From Streptomyces sp. NRRL WC-3618 (lineage in GTDB: Bacteria > Actinomycetota > Actinomycetes > Streptomycetales > Streptomycetaceae): 64,000 nucleotides of DNA. Position 1 is the stretch's first letter. Every line of letters starts with the position of its first letter. The notes under the pieces were generated by a model that was not told the DNA's origin, did not search any database, and was given only the letters and a program-made list of their open reading frames with translations. Where the stretch lies: the NCBI RefSeq assembly GCF_001280005.1, contig NZ_LGDW01000467.1, forward strand, positions 119,163-183,162, read 5' to 3'. Position numbers and translations under genes: made by a program. Below are positions 19,577-28,136 of the stretch, piece after piece.

Positions 19577-20404
19577 ATGCCCGACCTACCGCTCCGTCCC
19601 GAGCCGTGCGTGCCGCAGTTACGGGAAGCCATGCGGGCCGTCGGGAGCGGGCTCGGGCCGCATGCCACGCTGGAGCGGATCTGTGCGACGGCGACCGCCC
19701 TGGTGGACGCCGGACGCGTGGCCATCGGTGTCCTCGCCGAGGACTGCACGAGTTTCGCCGACTTCGTTCACCACGGCGTCGACGAGGAGACCGTCCGGTG
19801 GGTCGAGCCGATCCGGGTGCACGGCGAGGTCTTCGGGAACCTGTATCTGGGGGACAAGCACGGCGGCGGTGCGTTCACTCGACCCTGGCGAGGTCGCGTG
19901 CGAGCTGTCCGCGCGGGTGGAGCGGGAGATCCACAAGGCCGCCGTGGCGCTCGGGTTCCAGCCTTCGCTCCGGGTGGCCGGCCCGGTCGACACCGCCGTC
20001 GGCGACCTGACCGGAAAGAAGCTCGTCGCCGCGCTCCGCGAGGGGCTGTCCAACGCCTTCCGCCATGCCGACGCCTCCCGGATCGACGTCGTCGTCGACG
20101 CGAACGTGACCTTGCCGGACGGCCGGCCGGGGGTACGGCTGACCGTCGCCGACGACGGTGTGGGCATCCCCAGGGCGGTCGGCGCAGCGGACTCGGGAAT
20201 CTGAAACGGCGTGCGGAGTCGCTGGGCGGCGACAGCGGGCACGGGCCCGGCGGCGGCCCCGACGGCGGCGGTACGACAGTGGTGTGGCAGGGCCCCGTAC
20301 TGCGCCCGCCGCGGACCCCGTTGCTGAGCCGTTCGTGGCAACGGGTCCCCCAGGCGTACGACGTGAACAGGCACCGGGCCCGGTTTGCGGTACACGATCG
20401 CTGA
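19577..20404 (+). pseudogene. Degenerate sensor histidine kinase
   Basis: The remains of a two-component sensor kinase lie in two reading frames. From 19577 a GAF-like segment reads to about 19874 (D-A-G-R-V-A-I-G-V-L-A-E, G-N-L-Y-L-G-D-K-H-G-G-G-A-F-T). The frame then shifts and reads P-S-L-R-V-A-G-P-V-D-T, the N box L-R-E-G-L-S-N-A-F-R-H-A-D-A-S and the G1 box V-A-D-D-G-V-G-I-P until a stop near 20204. The first frame resumes with N-L-K-R-R-A-E-S-L-G-G-D. The rest of the GAF domain and the whole dimerisation/phospho-acceptor helix are missing at the first joint, so at least one sizeable deletion and one small indel are needed. No response regulator is adjacent. Confidence 0.85.
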
Positions 20405-20405
20405 C

Positions 20406-21473
20406 ATGGGCTCACATCGCCGTCATCCACTGCTCGTTCCGACTCTCCTGTGCGCGCTCACGATGCTGGTCGCCCGGCCCACGGCCGCCTTGGCCGAGGA
20501 CGGGGACTTCGGACCGGATGCCGGTACGGATTCGGGCCTCGCCTCCGAGGTGACCCGGCTGTACGCGGATGCCGCCATGGTGACGCAGCGGTACGAGGCC
20601 GGGCGGCGTGAGTCCGAGGCGGAAGGGGCCAGGGCCCGGCGGTACGAGGAACTCCTCGCCCGCGAACGGCGCGACATCGCCGTCCTGCACGCGGACCTGG
20701 GCCGGATCGCCCGCAGCCAGTACCGCAGCGGCGGCGGTCTGCCTCTGACGGCGCAGATGCTGTTCGCCAACAACCCCGAGCAACTGATGCGTGGTCAGCG
20801 AGCCGTGTGGCAGGCCGACCTCGCCGTCAACAACGCGATCGGCAAGAGCCGGCGCGCGGAGGCCCGGCTCGCCGCCGACGAGGCGAAAGCGGCGGCAGAG
20901 TGGCGGAAGCTGGAGCGGCGCAACAGTGAGATCGCCGAGCTGAAGCGGACGATCGAGGCGAAGCTCGAAGAGGCCCGCTGGACGCTCCAGGGCCGGGCCG
21001 AGGCCTCGGTCGCGGCCGGTTCGTGCAGGGGCGCCGTCCGGCTCGACCAGCCGGACCCCGGGACCATGCCGGAGTACGTCACTCCCGTGGAGACGTACGA
21101 ACTCTCCGCGAGTTTCGGCAGCGGCGGCGACCGGTGGGCGAACGGGCACACCGGGCAGGACTTCGCGGTGCCGATCGGCACCCCGGTGCGGGCGGTCGGC
21201 GCCGGCACCGTGGTGTCGGTGTCGTGCGGAGGCGCCTTCGGCATCGAGATCGTGATCGAGCATCCCGGGGGCTACTACACGCAGTACGCGCACCTTGCCG
21301 CTGTGACCGTCGACCAGGGTCAGCGGGTGAGCCCGGGCCAGTGGATCGGTCAGACCGGCACGACCGGCAACTCGACCGGCCCGCACCTGCACTTCGAGGT
21401 GCGCGTCACACCGGAACTGGGGTCGGGGGTGGACCCGGTGGCCTGGCTGACGGCACGCGGGGTGCAGGTGTAA
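20406..21473 (+). CDS. Secreted M23 peptidase with coiled coil
   Basis: About 355 residues: a signal peptide (hydrophobic stretch L-L-V-P-T-L-L-C-A-L-T-M-L-V, then A-L-A-E), a long charged coiled-coil (about 45-200, rich in Arg/Glu/Ala), and a C-terminal LytM/peptidase M23 domain with G-H-T-G-Q-D-F (HxxxD) and H-L-H-F-E (HxH) as zinc ligands. The architecture is that of EnvC/NlpD-type or RipA-like cell-wall hydrolases, which cut peptidoglycan peptides or activate amidases. All metal ligands are present. The start at 20406 is chosen over an in-frame ATG at 20385, which overlaps the broken kinase. Confidence 0.9.
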   Translation: MGSHRRHPLLVPTLLCALTMLVARPTAALAEDGDFGPDAGTDSGLASEVTRLYADAAMVTQRYEAGRRESEAEGARARRYEELLARERRDIAVLHADLGRIARSQYRSGGGLPLTAQMLFANNPEQLMRGQRAVWQADLAVNNAIGKSRRAEARLAADEAKAAAEWRKLERRNSEIAELKRTIEAKLEEARWTLQGRAEASVAAGSCRGAVRLDQPDPGTMPEYVTPVETYELSASFGSGGDRWANGHTGQDFAVPIGTPVRAVGAGTVVSVSCGGAFGIEIVIEHPGGYYTQYAHLAAVTVDQGQRVSPGQWIGQTGTTGNSTGPHLHFEVRVTPELGSGVDPVAWLTARGVQV

Positions 21474-21498
21474 GGGCGGCCCCCGGGTGGCGGGATCC

Positions 21499-22368
21499 TC
21501 AGAGGCGTTCCGCGAGCAGCCGCTCGATCACCACGGCCACCCCGTCCTCGTTGTTGGGCGCGGTCCGACCCTTGGCTGCCGCGAGGACGGCGGGATGTGC
21601 GTTGCCCATGGCGTACGAGCGGCCCGCCCAGGTGAGCATCTCGATGTCGTTCGGCATGTCCCCGAAAGCGACGACCTCCTCGGCCGCGATGCCCCGCTCG
21701 GCACAGGAAAGGGCCAGCGTGCTCGCCTTGGAGACACCGGGGCCGCTGATCTCCAGCAGGGCGCTGGGGCTGGAGCGGGTGACGTTGGCACGGTCGCCGA
21801 TCGCGATCCGGGCGGTGGCGAGGAACGCGTCGGGGTCGATCGTGTGGTGGTAGGCGAGGATCTTGAGTACGGGCTCACCGTCGCTCGGTCCGCCCGGGGC
21901 CAGCAGTTTCTCGGCGGGCGCCAGATTGTCAGGCACCTCCATGTGCAGTTTCGGGTACTCCGGCTCCTGGTGGAAGCCGTACGTCTGCTCCACGGCGTAC
22001 ACGGTCCCCGGCGCGGCGTCGCGCAGCCGCCGTACGGCTTCCAGGGCGTTGTCCCTGGCCAGCTCGCGCACCTTCACGAAGCGGTGGGTGCCGGGGCCGC
22101 CGTGCAGGTCGACCACGGCGGCACCGTTGCCGCAGATCGCCAGACCGTGACCGTGGACGTGCTCGCTGACGACGTCCATCCAGCGGGCCGGGCGGCCCGT
22201 GACGAAGAAGACCTCGACGCCCGCTGCCTCGGCGGCTGCCAGCGCGGCGACCGTCCGCGGGGACACCGACTGGTCGTCACGCAGCAGCGTGCCGTCGAGA
22301 TCGGTGGCGATCAGCCGGATGGGAAGTGCGGCGGCGGGGGTCTCGGGCTCTCGGGTCGCTGAGGTCAC
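21499..22368 (-). CDS. HAD-superfamily (Cof-type) phosphatase
   Basis: 289 residues. HAD motif I A-T-D23-L-D25-G-T-L-L, motif II V-T-G-R, and motif [11 protein letters not shown] are intact, with a C2-type cap, so this is a Cof/YbiV-like sugar-phosphate or nucleotide phosphatase of unknown substrate. GTG start at 22368. It is convergent with the M23 peptidase, with 25 bases between the stops, and 77 bases downstream of the LLM oxidoreductase gene. A related HAD protein is encoded at 30502-31314; the two share N-D-I-x-M-(L/F)-(T/S)-W-A and N-E-D-G-(V/I)-A-V-V. Confidence 0.9.
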   Translation of the reverse strand: MTSATREPETPAAALPIRLIATDLDGTLLRDDQSVSPRTVAALAAAEAAGVEVFFVTGRPARWMDVVSEHVHGHGLAICGNGAAVVDLHGGPGTHRFVKVRELARDNALEAVRRLRDAAPGTVYAVEQTYGFHQEPEYPKLHMEVPDNLAPAEKLLAPGGPSDGEPVLKILAYHHTIDPDAFLATARIAIGDRANVTRSSPSALLEISGPGVSKASTLALSCAERGIAAEEVVAFGDMPNDIEMLTWAGRSYAMGNAHPAVLAAAKGRTAPNNEDGVAVVIERLLAERL

Positions 22369-22445
22369 CCGGCCATTCTCGCGTATGCGCGTGCACGGCC
22401 GTGCGGGCGCCCGCACAGGTGAGTGGCGCCCGGACCGGTGCTGGG

Positions 22446-23357
22446 TCAGCGCAGCTGCGCCGGTGCCTCCGTCGCGATGCGCTCGAAGACCCGCTCGTCG
22501 GCCGCGAAGTCGGAGTCGGGGATGGGCCAGTGGATCACGATCTCGGTGAACCCCAGCTCCTGATGCCGGCCCGCGAAGTCGACGAACGCGTCCACGGACT
22601 CCAGCGGACGCCCACGGTCCGGGGTGAACCCGGTGAGCAGGATCCGGTCGAGTTCCCTGACGTCCCGGCCGATCGCGGCGCAGGCGTCGGCCAGCTTCTC
22701 GGCCTGCCCACGCAGCGCCTGGACCGACTGCTCGGGCGTGCCGCTCTCGAACAGCCGCGGGTCGCCGGTCGTCACCCACGCCTGCCCGTACCGTGCGGCG
22801 AGCTTCAGCCCGCGCGGCCCGGTGGCGGCCACCGCGAACGGCAGCCGGGGGCGCTGCACACAGCCCGGGATGTTGCGCACCTCGTGCGCCGAGTAGTAGT
22901 CGCCCTGGTAGGAGACACCGTCCTTGCCGTCCTCGGTCAGCAGCCTGTCGAGGAGAGGGACGAACTCACCGAACCGGTCGGCGCGCTCCCGGGGCATCCA
23001 GGGGTCCTGGCCCAGCGCGGTGGCGTCGAAACCGGTACCGCCCGCGCCGACGCCCAGGGTGATCCGTCCGTTCGACACGTCGTCGAGGGAGATCAGCTCC
23101 TTGGCCAGGGTCACCGGGTGCCGGAAGTTCGGTGAGGTCACCAGGGTGCCCAGGCGCAGCCGGTCGGTGACAGCGGCGGCGGCTGTGAGCGTGGGTACGG
23201 CACCGAACCAGGGGCCGTCCCGGAAGGTGCGCCAGGACAGGTGGTCGTACGTGAAAGCGGAGTGGAACCCGAGCTCCTCCGCGCGCTGCCAGGTCGCACG
23301 GCCGCCCTCGTGCCAGCGGCGGTACGGCAGGATCACGGTGCTCAGGCGCAGATTCAT
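22446..23357 (-). CDS. LLM-class F420-dependent oxidoreductase
   Basis: 303 residues forming a luciferase-like TIM barrel. The start [11 protein letters not shown] and the blocks [16 protein letters not shown] and L-G-V-G-A-G-G are typical of the F420-using branch found in actinobacteria. Substrate unknown. A perfect parS lies 68 bases upstream of its start. Confidence 0.87.
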   Translation of the reverse strand: MNLRLSTVILPYRRWHEGGRATWQRAEELGFHSAFTYDHLSWRTFRDGPWFGAVPTLTAAAAVTDRLRLGTLVTSPNFRHPVTLAKELISLDDVSNGRITLGVGAGGTGFDATALGQDPWMPRERADRFGEFVPLLDRLLTEDGKDGVSYQGDYYSAHEVRNIPGCVQRPRLPFAVAATGPRGLKLAARYGQAWVTTGDPRLFESGTPEQSVQALRGQAEKLADACAAIGRDVRELDRILLTGFTPDRGRPLESVDAFVDFAGRHQELGFTEIVIHWPIPDSDFAADERVFERIATEAPAQLR

Positions 23358-23424
23358 GCGTCAGAGCCTAGGCCAAGCCTATGCCCTGTCGTTTGGATCA
23401 GCTCGGCCGTGAGGTGCGGTATCT

Positions 23425-23438
23425 GTTTCACGTGAAAC
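23425..23438. promoter_or_regulatory. parS (perfect)
   Basis: GTTTCACGTGAAAC, flanked by c and atgac, in the 95-base gap between the kptA stop (23453) and the LLM oxidoreductase start (23357). Confidence 0.9.
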
Positions 23439-23452
23439 ATGACTCGGCGTCG

Positions 23453-24001
23453 TCAGTGCGGCCCGGGGAACCGCAGATAGCGCGGCGGCACGGTCTCCGT
23501 GAGCCATACGCCGTTCGCGCTGACGTGGAAGAGGTGGCCGTCGCGGTGCATGGCGGCCGCGTCCACCGAGAGCACGACAGGCCGGCCTCGGCGCGCGCCG
23601 ACCCGGGTCGCGGTCTCACGGTCGGGCGAGAGGTGCACGGCGTGCCGATTCATGGGCCGTAGGCCCTCGGCGCGGATCGCGTCCAGGAAGCGGTCCACCG
23701 TGCCGTGGTAGAGGTACGGCGGCGGGGTCGCCGGGGGCAGCCCGAGGTCGACCTCGACGCTGTGGCCCTGGCTGGCGCGGATACGGGTGCCGTCGATCGC
23801 GAAGCGCTTCTTGTCGTTGGCGGCGACCACGTGGTCCAGTTCCTCCCGGGTGAACCGGAAGCCGTGGGCCGCGGCAGCCGCGATCAGCGTGTCGATCTCG
23901 ACCCAGCCGCCCTCGTCGAGGGCGAGCCCGATCCGCTCCGGCTGGTGCCGAAGATGCTTCGACAGGTACTTCGACACCTTCACGGTGCGTCTTTCATCCA
24001 T
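23453..24001 (-). CDS. kptA: RNA 2'-phosphotransferase, Tpt1/KptA family
   Basis: 182 residues, full-length KptA. Motifs: K-Y-L-S-K-H-L-R-H-Q-P near the start, V-E-I-D-T-L-I, R-A-S-Q-G-H-S, Y-H-G-T, and H-L-S-P-D-R. The enzyme transfers an internal 2'-phosphate from RNA to NAD+, a step of tRNA splicing in yeast; bacteria lack that splicing pathway and the natural bacterial substrate is unsettled. ATG at 24001 chosen; a downstream GTG (V-K-V-S-K-Y) is also possible. A small DnaA-box cluster lies just upstream. Confidence 0.92.
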   Translation of the reverse strand: MDERRTVKVSKYLSKHLRHQPERIGLALDEGGWVEIDTLIAAAAAHGFRFTREELDHVVAANDKKRFAIDGTRIRASQGHSVEVDLGLPPATPPPYLYHGTVDRFLDAIRAEGLRPMNRHAVHLSPDRETATRVGARRGRPVVLSVDAAAMHRDGHLFHVSANGVWLTETVPPRYLRFPGPH

Positions 24002-24057
24002 CCCGTAAGGGTGAGCTGCGAGACAGCGATCACGCACATGATTTTGTTCACCAGGTT

Positions 24058-24111
24058 TGATCCACAGCCAAGTGCAGTTATCCACAAGGGATTTGAAGAA
24101 ACTGTGGACAA
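24058..24111. promoter_or_regulatory. Small DnaA-box cluster upstream of kptA
   Basis: Three boxes in 54 bases: TGATCCACA (24058-24066, one mismatch), TTATCCACA (24078-24086, perfect) and TGTGGACAA (24103-24111, the reverse of TTGTCCACA, the preferred Streptomyces box). Confidence 0.65.
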
Positions 24112-24175
24112 TCGGGCGGCGTTTTAGCGCGCTTGGTCAACTTGGTTACGTATGCGTATTTTTGTCGTCGCTGGT

Positions 24176-25930
24176 TCACAGCGGCGGTTCCATCCGTGCG
24201 AGCGCCCTCAATGCCCCCGGCATGACGCGGGACATGAGACGCCCCGCCCTGGCCTCCGGCGTCACCGGCGAGACCGCCTCGTTGCGTACCACCGCGCGCA
24301 GGACGGCCGAAGCGACCTTCTCTGGCGGATAGTTGCGCAGCCGGTAAAGACGTGCCGCCCGCTTCTGCCGACGGGCCTGCTCCTGCGCGTCGACTCCCGT
24401 GAAGCGCGCGGTCGTTGTGATGTTCGTGTTGACGAACCCGGGGCAGATCGCCGAGACGCCGATGCCCTGGCCCGCGAGCTCGGCACGCAGACACTCGCTG
24501 AGCATCAGCACCGCTGCCTTCGAAGTGCTGTACGCGGGCAGCGCCTTGGAAGGCAGGTAGGCGGCGGCCGACGCGATGTTCACGATGTGGCCGCCCTGCC
24601 CGCGCTCGGCCATCTGCTTCCCGAAGAGCCGGCAACCGTGGATCACGCCCCACAAGTTGACGTCCAGGACCTTCTTCCAGTCCTCCGGAGTGGTGTCGAA
24701 GAAGGACCCGGAGAGCCCGATCCCCGCGTTGTTCACCAGCACGTCGACGACGCCGTACTCGGTGGCGACCTTCTCGGCGAGCTTCTCCATCGCCTGTTCC
24801 TCGGTGACGTCGACCGGCTCCGCCCAGGTCTCGGGGGCGCCGAGCAGACGGGCCAACTCGGCTGTGCGGGCGGCGGCTTCGGCGTCCCGGTCGACGGCCA
24901 CCACGCGGGCACCCGACTCGGCGAACGCCAAGGCCGTGGCCCGTCCGATGCCGCTGCCCGCGCCGGTGACCAGGACGAGCCGACCGCCGAAACGCTGTGC
25001 GTACCTGCCCGTTGGCGTCGCCGGGAGGCGTCCGGCCTCGGTGGTGGTCACGAACTCCCCGATCCAGGCGGCCACCTGGTCGGGCCGGGTACGCGGGAGC
25101 CAGTGCCTGGCGTCGAGCGTGCGGCGCACCAGCCCGGGTGCCCACTGTTCCAGTCCGTCGTTCAGCCGCTCGGAGAGGAACGCGTCCCCCAGCGGCGTGA
25201 TGAGCTGCACGGGCGCGTGCGCGTACGCGTCCGTGCGCGGCCTGCGCAGCCGGGACCGGACGTTGTCCCGGTACAACCAGGCGCCGTTGGCCGCGTCCGA
25301 GGGCAGGGAAGCGGTCGGGTAGCCGTCCCCGGAGACCTTCTCGCGGCGGGCCAGCAGCTTCGGCCAGCGTCTGCCGAGGGGGCCGCGCCAGGCGAGTTCG
25401 GGCAGCACGGGCGTGTGCAGCGCGTACACGTACCAGGATCTACGGCCTTGGCCCAGGAGTTGGGCGACCGCGCGGGGCGTGGGCCGCTTAAGGCGTCCCT
25501 TCGCCCAGTGGCCCATATGGTCGAGGGACGGCCCGGACATCGACGTGAACGACGCGATCCGGCCCTCGGCGCGCGCGACGGTGACGAACTCCCAGGCCTG
25601 CACCGAGCCCCAGTCGTGCCCCACCAGGTGCACCGGCCGGTCCGGGCTGACCGCGTCCGCGACGGCCAGGAAGTCGTCGGTCAGCTTCTCCAGGGTGAAA
25701 CCGCCGCGCAGCGGACGCGGCGCCGTCGAACGGCCGTGGCCCCGCACGTCGTACAGCACGACGTGGAAGCGGCCGGCGAGGCGCGCGGCGACCGCCGACC
25801 ACACCTCCTTGGAGTCCGGATAACCGTGCACGAGAATCACCGTGGGGTGCGCCGGGTCCCCCAGCTCGGCGACGCACAGCTCGACCCCGCCCGTCCGTAC
25901 CTGGCGCTCACGCGCCCCGTCGACCGTCAC
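24176..25930 (-). CDS. Alpha/beta hydrolase fused to short-chain dehydrogenase (EphD-like)
   Basis: 584 residues. The first half is an alpha/beta hydrolase: oxyanion-hole H-G-Y-P-D around 35-39 and the nucleophile elbow G104-H-D106-W-G, an Asp nucleophile as in epoxide hydrolases. The second half (from about 310) is a classical SDR with T-G-A-G-S-G-I-G, N-N-A-G and the catalytic Y-S-T-S-K. This is the architecture of mycobacterial EphD, where the SDR acts on lipids. GTG start at 25930, with GGAGG a few bases upstream. It is divergent from the ABC operon. Substrate unknown in Streptomyces. Confidence 0.88.
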   Translation of the reverse strand: MTVDGARERQVRTGGVELCVAELGDPAHPTVILVHGYPDSKEVWSAVAARLAGRFHVVLYDVRGHGRSTAPRPLRGGFTLEKLTDDFLAVADAVSPDRPVHLVGHDWGSVQAWEFVTVARAEGRIASFTSMSGPSLDHMGHWAKGRLKRPTPRAVAQLLGQGRRSWYVYALHTPVLPELAWRGPLGRRWPKLLARREKVSGDGYPTASLPSDAANGAWLYRDNVRSRLRRPRTDAYAHAPVQLITPLGDAFLSERLNDGLEQWAPGLVRRTLDARHWLPRTRPDQVAAWIGEFVTTTEAGRLPATPTGRYAQRFGGRLVLVTGAGSGIGRATALAFAESGARVVAVDRDAEAAARTAELARLLGAPETWAEPVDVTEEQAMEKLAEKVATEYGVVDVLVNNAGIGLSGSFFDTTPEDWKKVLDVNLWGVIHGCRLFGKQMAERGQGGHIVNIASAAAYLPSKALPAYSTSKAAVLMLSECLRAELAGQGIGVSAICPGFVNTNITTTARFTGVDAQEQARRQKRAARLYRLRNYPPEKVASAVLRAVVRNEAVSPVTPEARAGRLMSRVMPGALRALARMEPPL

Positions 25931-26089
25931 TTCGCCTCCGTCCGGCGCCGCACGTGCGGCGACTCGTCGTCCAGCCGGCACGCGCACTCGTACGCGAGCC
26001 CCCGTCGACCGCGCTGTGTGCCCGTGACCTGACCTGAACTCGCGAATCTGGCACCTGTTAGAGCCGGCGTCAACAATCGAACGTCTGTC

Positions 26090-26098
26090 TGTGGATAA
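26090..26098. promoter_or_regulatory. Single DnaA box
   Basis: TGTGGATAA, reverse complement of TTATCCACA, in the divergent promoter region between the hydrolase-SDR gene and the ABC operon. Confidence 0.5.
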
Positions 26099-26179
26099 CC
26101 CGTCACCGGTTGTTCTACCTGAGAGGGTCCCCCTACGGGCACGTACGACTGAAGGTGGATGCCGAGACAGCTCTTCGGG

Positions 26180-26208
26180 TTGACGACGGATGTGGCGTGC
26201 GCCACTAC
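26180..26208 (+). promoter_or_regulatory. Promoter of the ABC operon, possibly leaderless
   Basis: TTGACG (26180-26185), a 17-base spacer and CACTAC (26203-26208). Transcription would begin at about 26213-26215, at the ATG itself, and no ribosome binding site is visible before that ATG. Confidence 0.45.
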
Positions 26209-26212
26209 CGTC

Positions 26213-27226
26213 ATGGATGTGACTGTGATCGCGACCGAAAGCCTGAGCAAGCGGTTCCCCCGGGTGACCGCGCTCGACCGGCTCTCCATGGACATCGGAC
26301 CCGGTGTGACCGGACTTGTCGGTGCCAATGGCGCCGGCAAGTCCACCCTGATCAAGATCCTGCTGGGTCTGTCTCCCGCCACGGAGGGCCGCGCCACCGT
26401 GCTCGGCCTCGACGTCGCCACCGAAGGCGGCGCCATCCGTGAGCGCGTCGGCTACATGCCGGAGCACGACTGCCTGCCGCCCGACGTCTCGGCCACCGAG
26501 TTCGTCGTGCACATGGCGCGCATGTCCGGGCTCCCGCCGGCCGCCGCCCGCGAGCGCACCGCGGACACCCTGCGCCATGTCGGGCTCTACGAGGAGCGCT
26601 ACCGTCCCATCGGTGGCTACTCGACCGGCATGAAGCAGCGCGTCAAGCTCGCCCAGGCCTTGGTCCACGACCCGCAGCTGGTCTTCCTGGACGAGCCGAC
26701 CAACGGCCTGGACCCGGTCGGCCGCGACGAGATGCTCGGCCTGATCCGCCGTATCCACACCGACTTCGGCATTTCGGTACTGGTCACCTCGCACCTGCTC
26801 GGCGAGCTGGAGCGGACCTGTGACCACGTGGTGGTCGTCGACGGCGGCAAGCTGCTGCGGTCCAGTTCCACCACGGACTTCACCCAGTCCACGGCCATCC
26901 TCGCCATCGAGGTGACCGACACCGACGAACACCCGGACGGCACCGCCGCGGTGCGCGACGCGCTCCACGCGCGCGGGGTGGAGACGCACGACGGCAGCGG
27001 CCTGCCCGGCGCCGGACACATCCTGCTGCTCACCGCGCAGGGCGAGGACACCTACGACCTCGTCCGGGACACGGTCGCCGACCTCGGCCTCGGCCTGGTG
27101 CGCATGGAACAGCGCAGGCACCACATCTCCGAGGTCTTCACGGACAGCGACGACCAGCAGAGCACCGCACAACAGAGCACCGCACAGCACAGCGCGGGAA
27201 AGGAGGCGGTCGGCCATGGCGGTTGA
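26213..27226 (+). CDS. ABC transporter ATP-binding protein (pump 1)
   Basis: 337 residues. Walker A G-A-N-G-A-G-K43-S-T, signature Y-S-T-G-M-K-Q-R (DrrA/CcmA-like) and Walker B L-V-F-L-D-E-P-T-N-G-L-D-P. About 110 C-terminal residues follow the ATPase core, ending in a low-complexity tail where Q-S-T-A-Q is repeated. First gene of a four-gene operon coding for two ATPases and two permeases; its 3' end overlaps the next gene by 11 bases. Probably an export system; cargo unknown. Confidence 0.92.
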   Translation: MDVTVIATESLSKRFPRVTALDRLSMDIGPGVTGLVGANGAGKSTLIKILLGLSPATEGRATVLGLDVATEGGAIRERVGYMPEHDCLPPDVSATEFVVHMARMSGLPPAAARERTADTLRHVGLYEERYRPIGGYSTGMKQRVKLAQALVHDPQLVFLDEPTNGLDPVGRDEMLGLIRRIHTDFGISVLVTSHLLGELERTCDHVVVVDGGKLLRSSSTTDFTQSTAILAIEVTDTDEHPDGTAAVRDALHARGVETHDGSGLPGAGHILLLTAQGEDTYDLVRDTVADLGLGLVRMEQRRHHISEVFTDSDDQQSTAQQSTAQHSAGKEAVGHGG

Positions 27227-28136
27227 GCAGACCCCGGCACAGGCGGGCGCCCAGTCCCGTATCCACAACATCGGCTACCGCTCGTACGACGGCCCGCGCC
27301 TGGGCCGGGCGTACGCCCGCCGCTCGCTCTACTCGCAGTCCCTGCGCGGCGCCTACGGCCTCGGCCGCTCGGTGAAGTCCAAGGTGCTGCCGATGGTGCT
27401 GTTCGCGGTGATGTGCGTTCCGGCGGCCATCATGGTGGCGGTCACGGTCGCCACCAAGGCCAAGGAACTGCCCGTCGAGTACACGAACTACGCGATCGTC
27501 ATGCAGGCGGTCATCGGCCTGTACGTCGCCTCGCAGGCACCCCAGGCCGTCTCCCGCGACCTGCGCTTCAAGACCGTACCGCTGTACTTCTCGCGGCCGA
27601 TCGAGACCGCCGACTACGTCCGGGCGAAGTTCGCGGCGCTGGCCTCGGCCCTCTTCATCATCACCGCGGTGCCGCTGGTCGTGCTCTACGCGGGCGCCCT
27701 GCTGGCCAAGCTCGACTTCACCGACCAGACCAAGGGATTCCTCCAGGGGCTCGTCTCCGTGGCACTGCTCTCGCTGCTGTTCGCCGGTATCGGCCTCGTC
27801 ATCTCGGCGGTCACCCCGCGCCGCGGCTTCGGCATCGCGGCCGTCATCGCCGTACTGACCATCTCCTACGGGGCGGTGTCCACACTCCAGGCCATCGCCG
27901 ACGCGCAGACCCTGGGGGACGGGGGCAGTTCGAGCGTCGTTCCCTGGATCGGCCTCTTCTCGCCCATCTCGCTCATCGACGGGGTGCAGACGGCCTTCCT
28001 GGGCGCGAAGTCCGCCTACCCCGGAGGGGTGGGCCCCGGCGCCGGCGAAGGTGTGGTCTTCCTCCTCGTCGTCCTGGGTCTCATCGCCGGCTGCTACGGC
28101 CTTCTGATGCGCCGCTACCGAAAGGTCGGACTGTGA
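27216..28136 (+). CDS. ABC transporter permease (pump 1)
   Basis: 306 residues, ABC-2 type membrane protein with about six hydrophobic segments (the first near residues 57-80). N-terminal I-H-N-I-G-Y-R-S-Y-D-G-P-R-L-G-R and the block D-L-R-F-K-T-V-P-L-Y-F-S-R-P-I typify the permeases paired with such ATPases in Streptomyces. Overlaps the upstream ATPase and shares a GTGA start/stop with the downstream one, indicating tight coupling. Confidence 0.9.
   Translation: MAVEQTPAQAGAQSRIHNIGYRSYDGPRLGRAYARRSLYSQSLRGAYGLGRSVKSKVLPMVLFAVMCVPAAIMVAVTVATKAKELPVEYTNYAIVMQAVIGLYVASQAPQAVSRDLRFKTVPLYFSRPIETADYVRAKFAALASALFIITAVPLVVLYAGALLAKLDFTDQTKGFLQGLVSVALLSLLFAGIGLVISAVTPRRGFGIAAVIAVLTISYGAVSTLQAIADAQTLGDGGSSSVVPWIGLFSPISLIDGVQTAFLGAKSAYPGGVGPGAGEGVVFLLVVLGLIAGCYGLLMRRYRKVGL

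Noticed and set aside
24152..26032. 626-codon frame opposite the hydrolase-SDR gene
   Set aside because: Antisense shadow; the opposite strand has a full two-domain protein with intact motifs.
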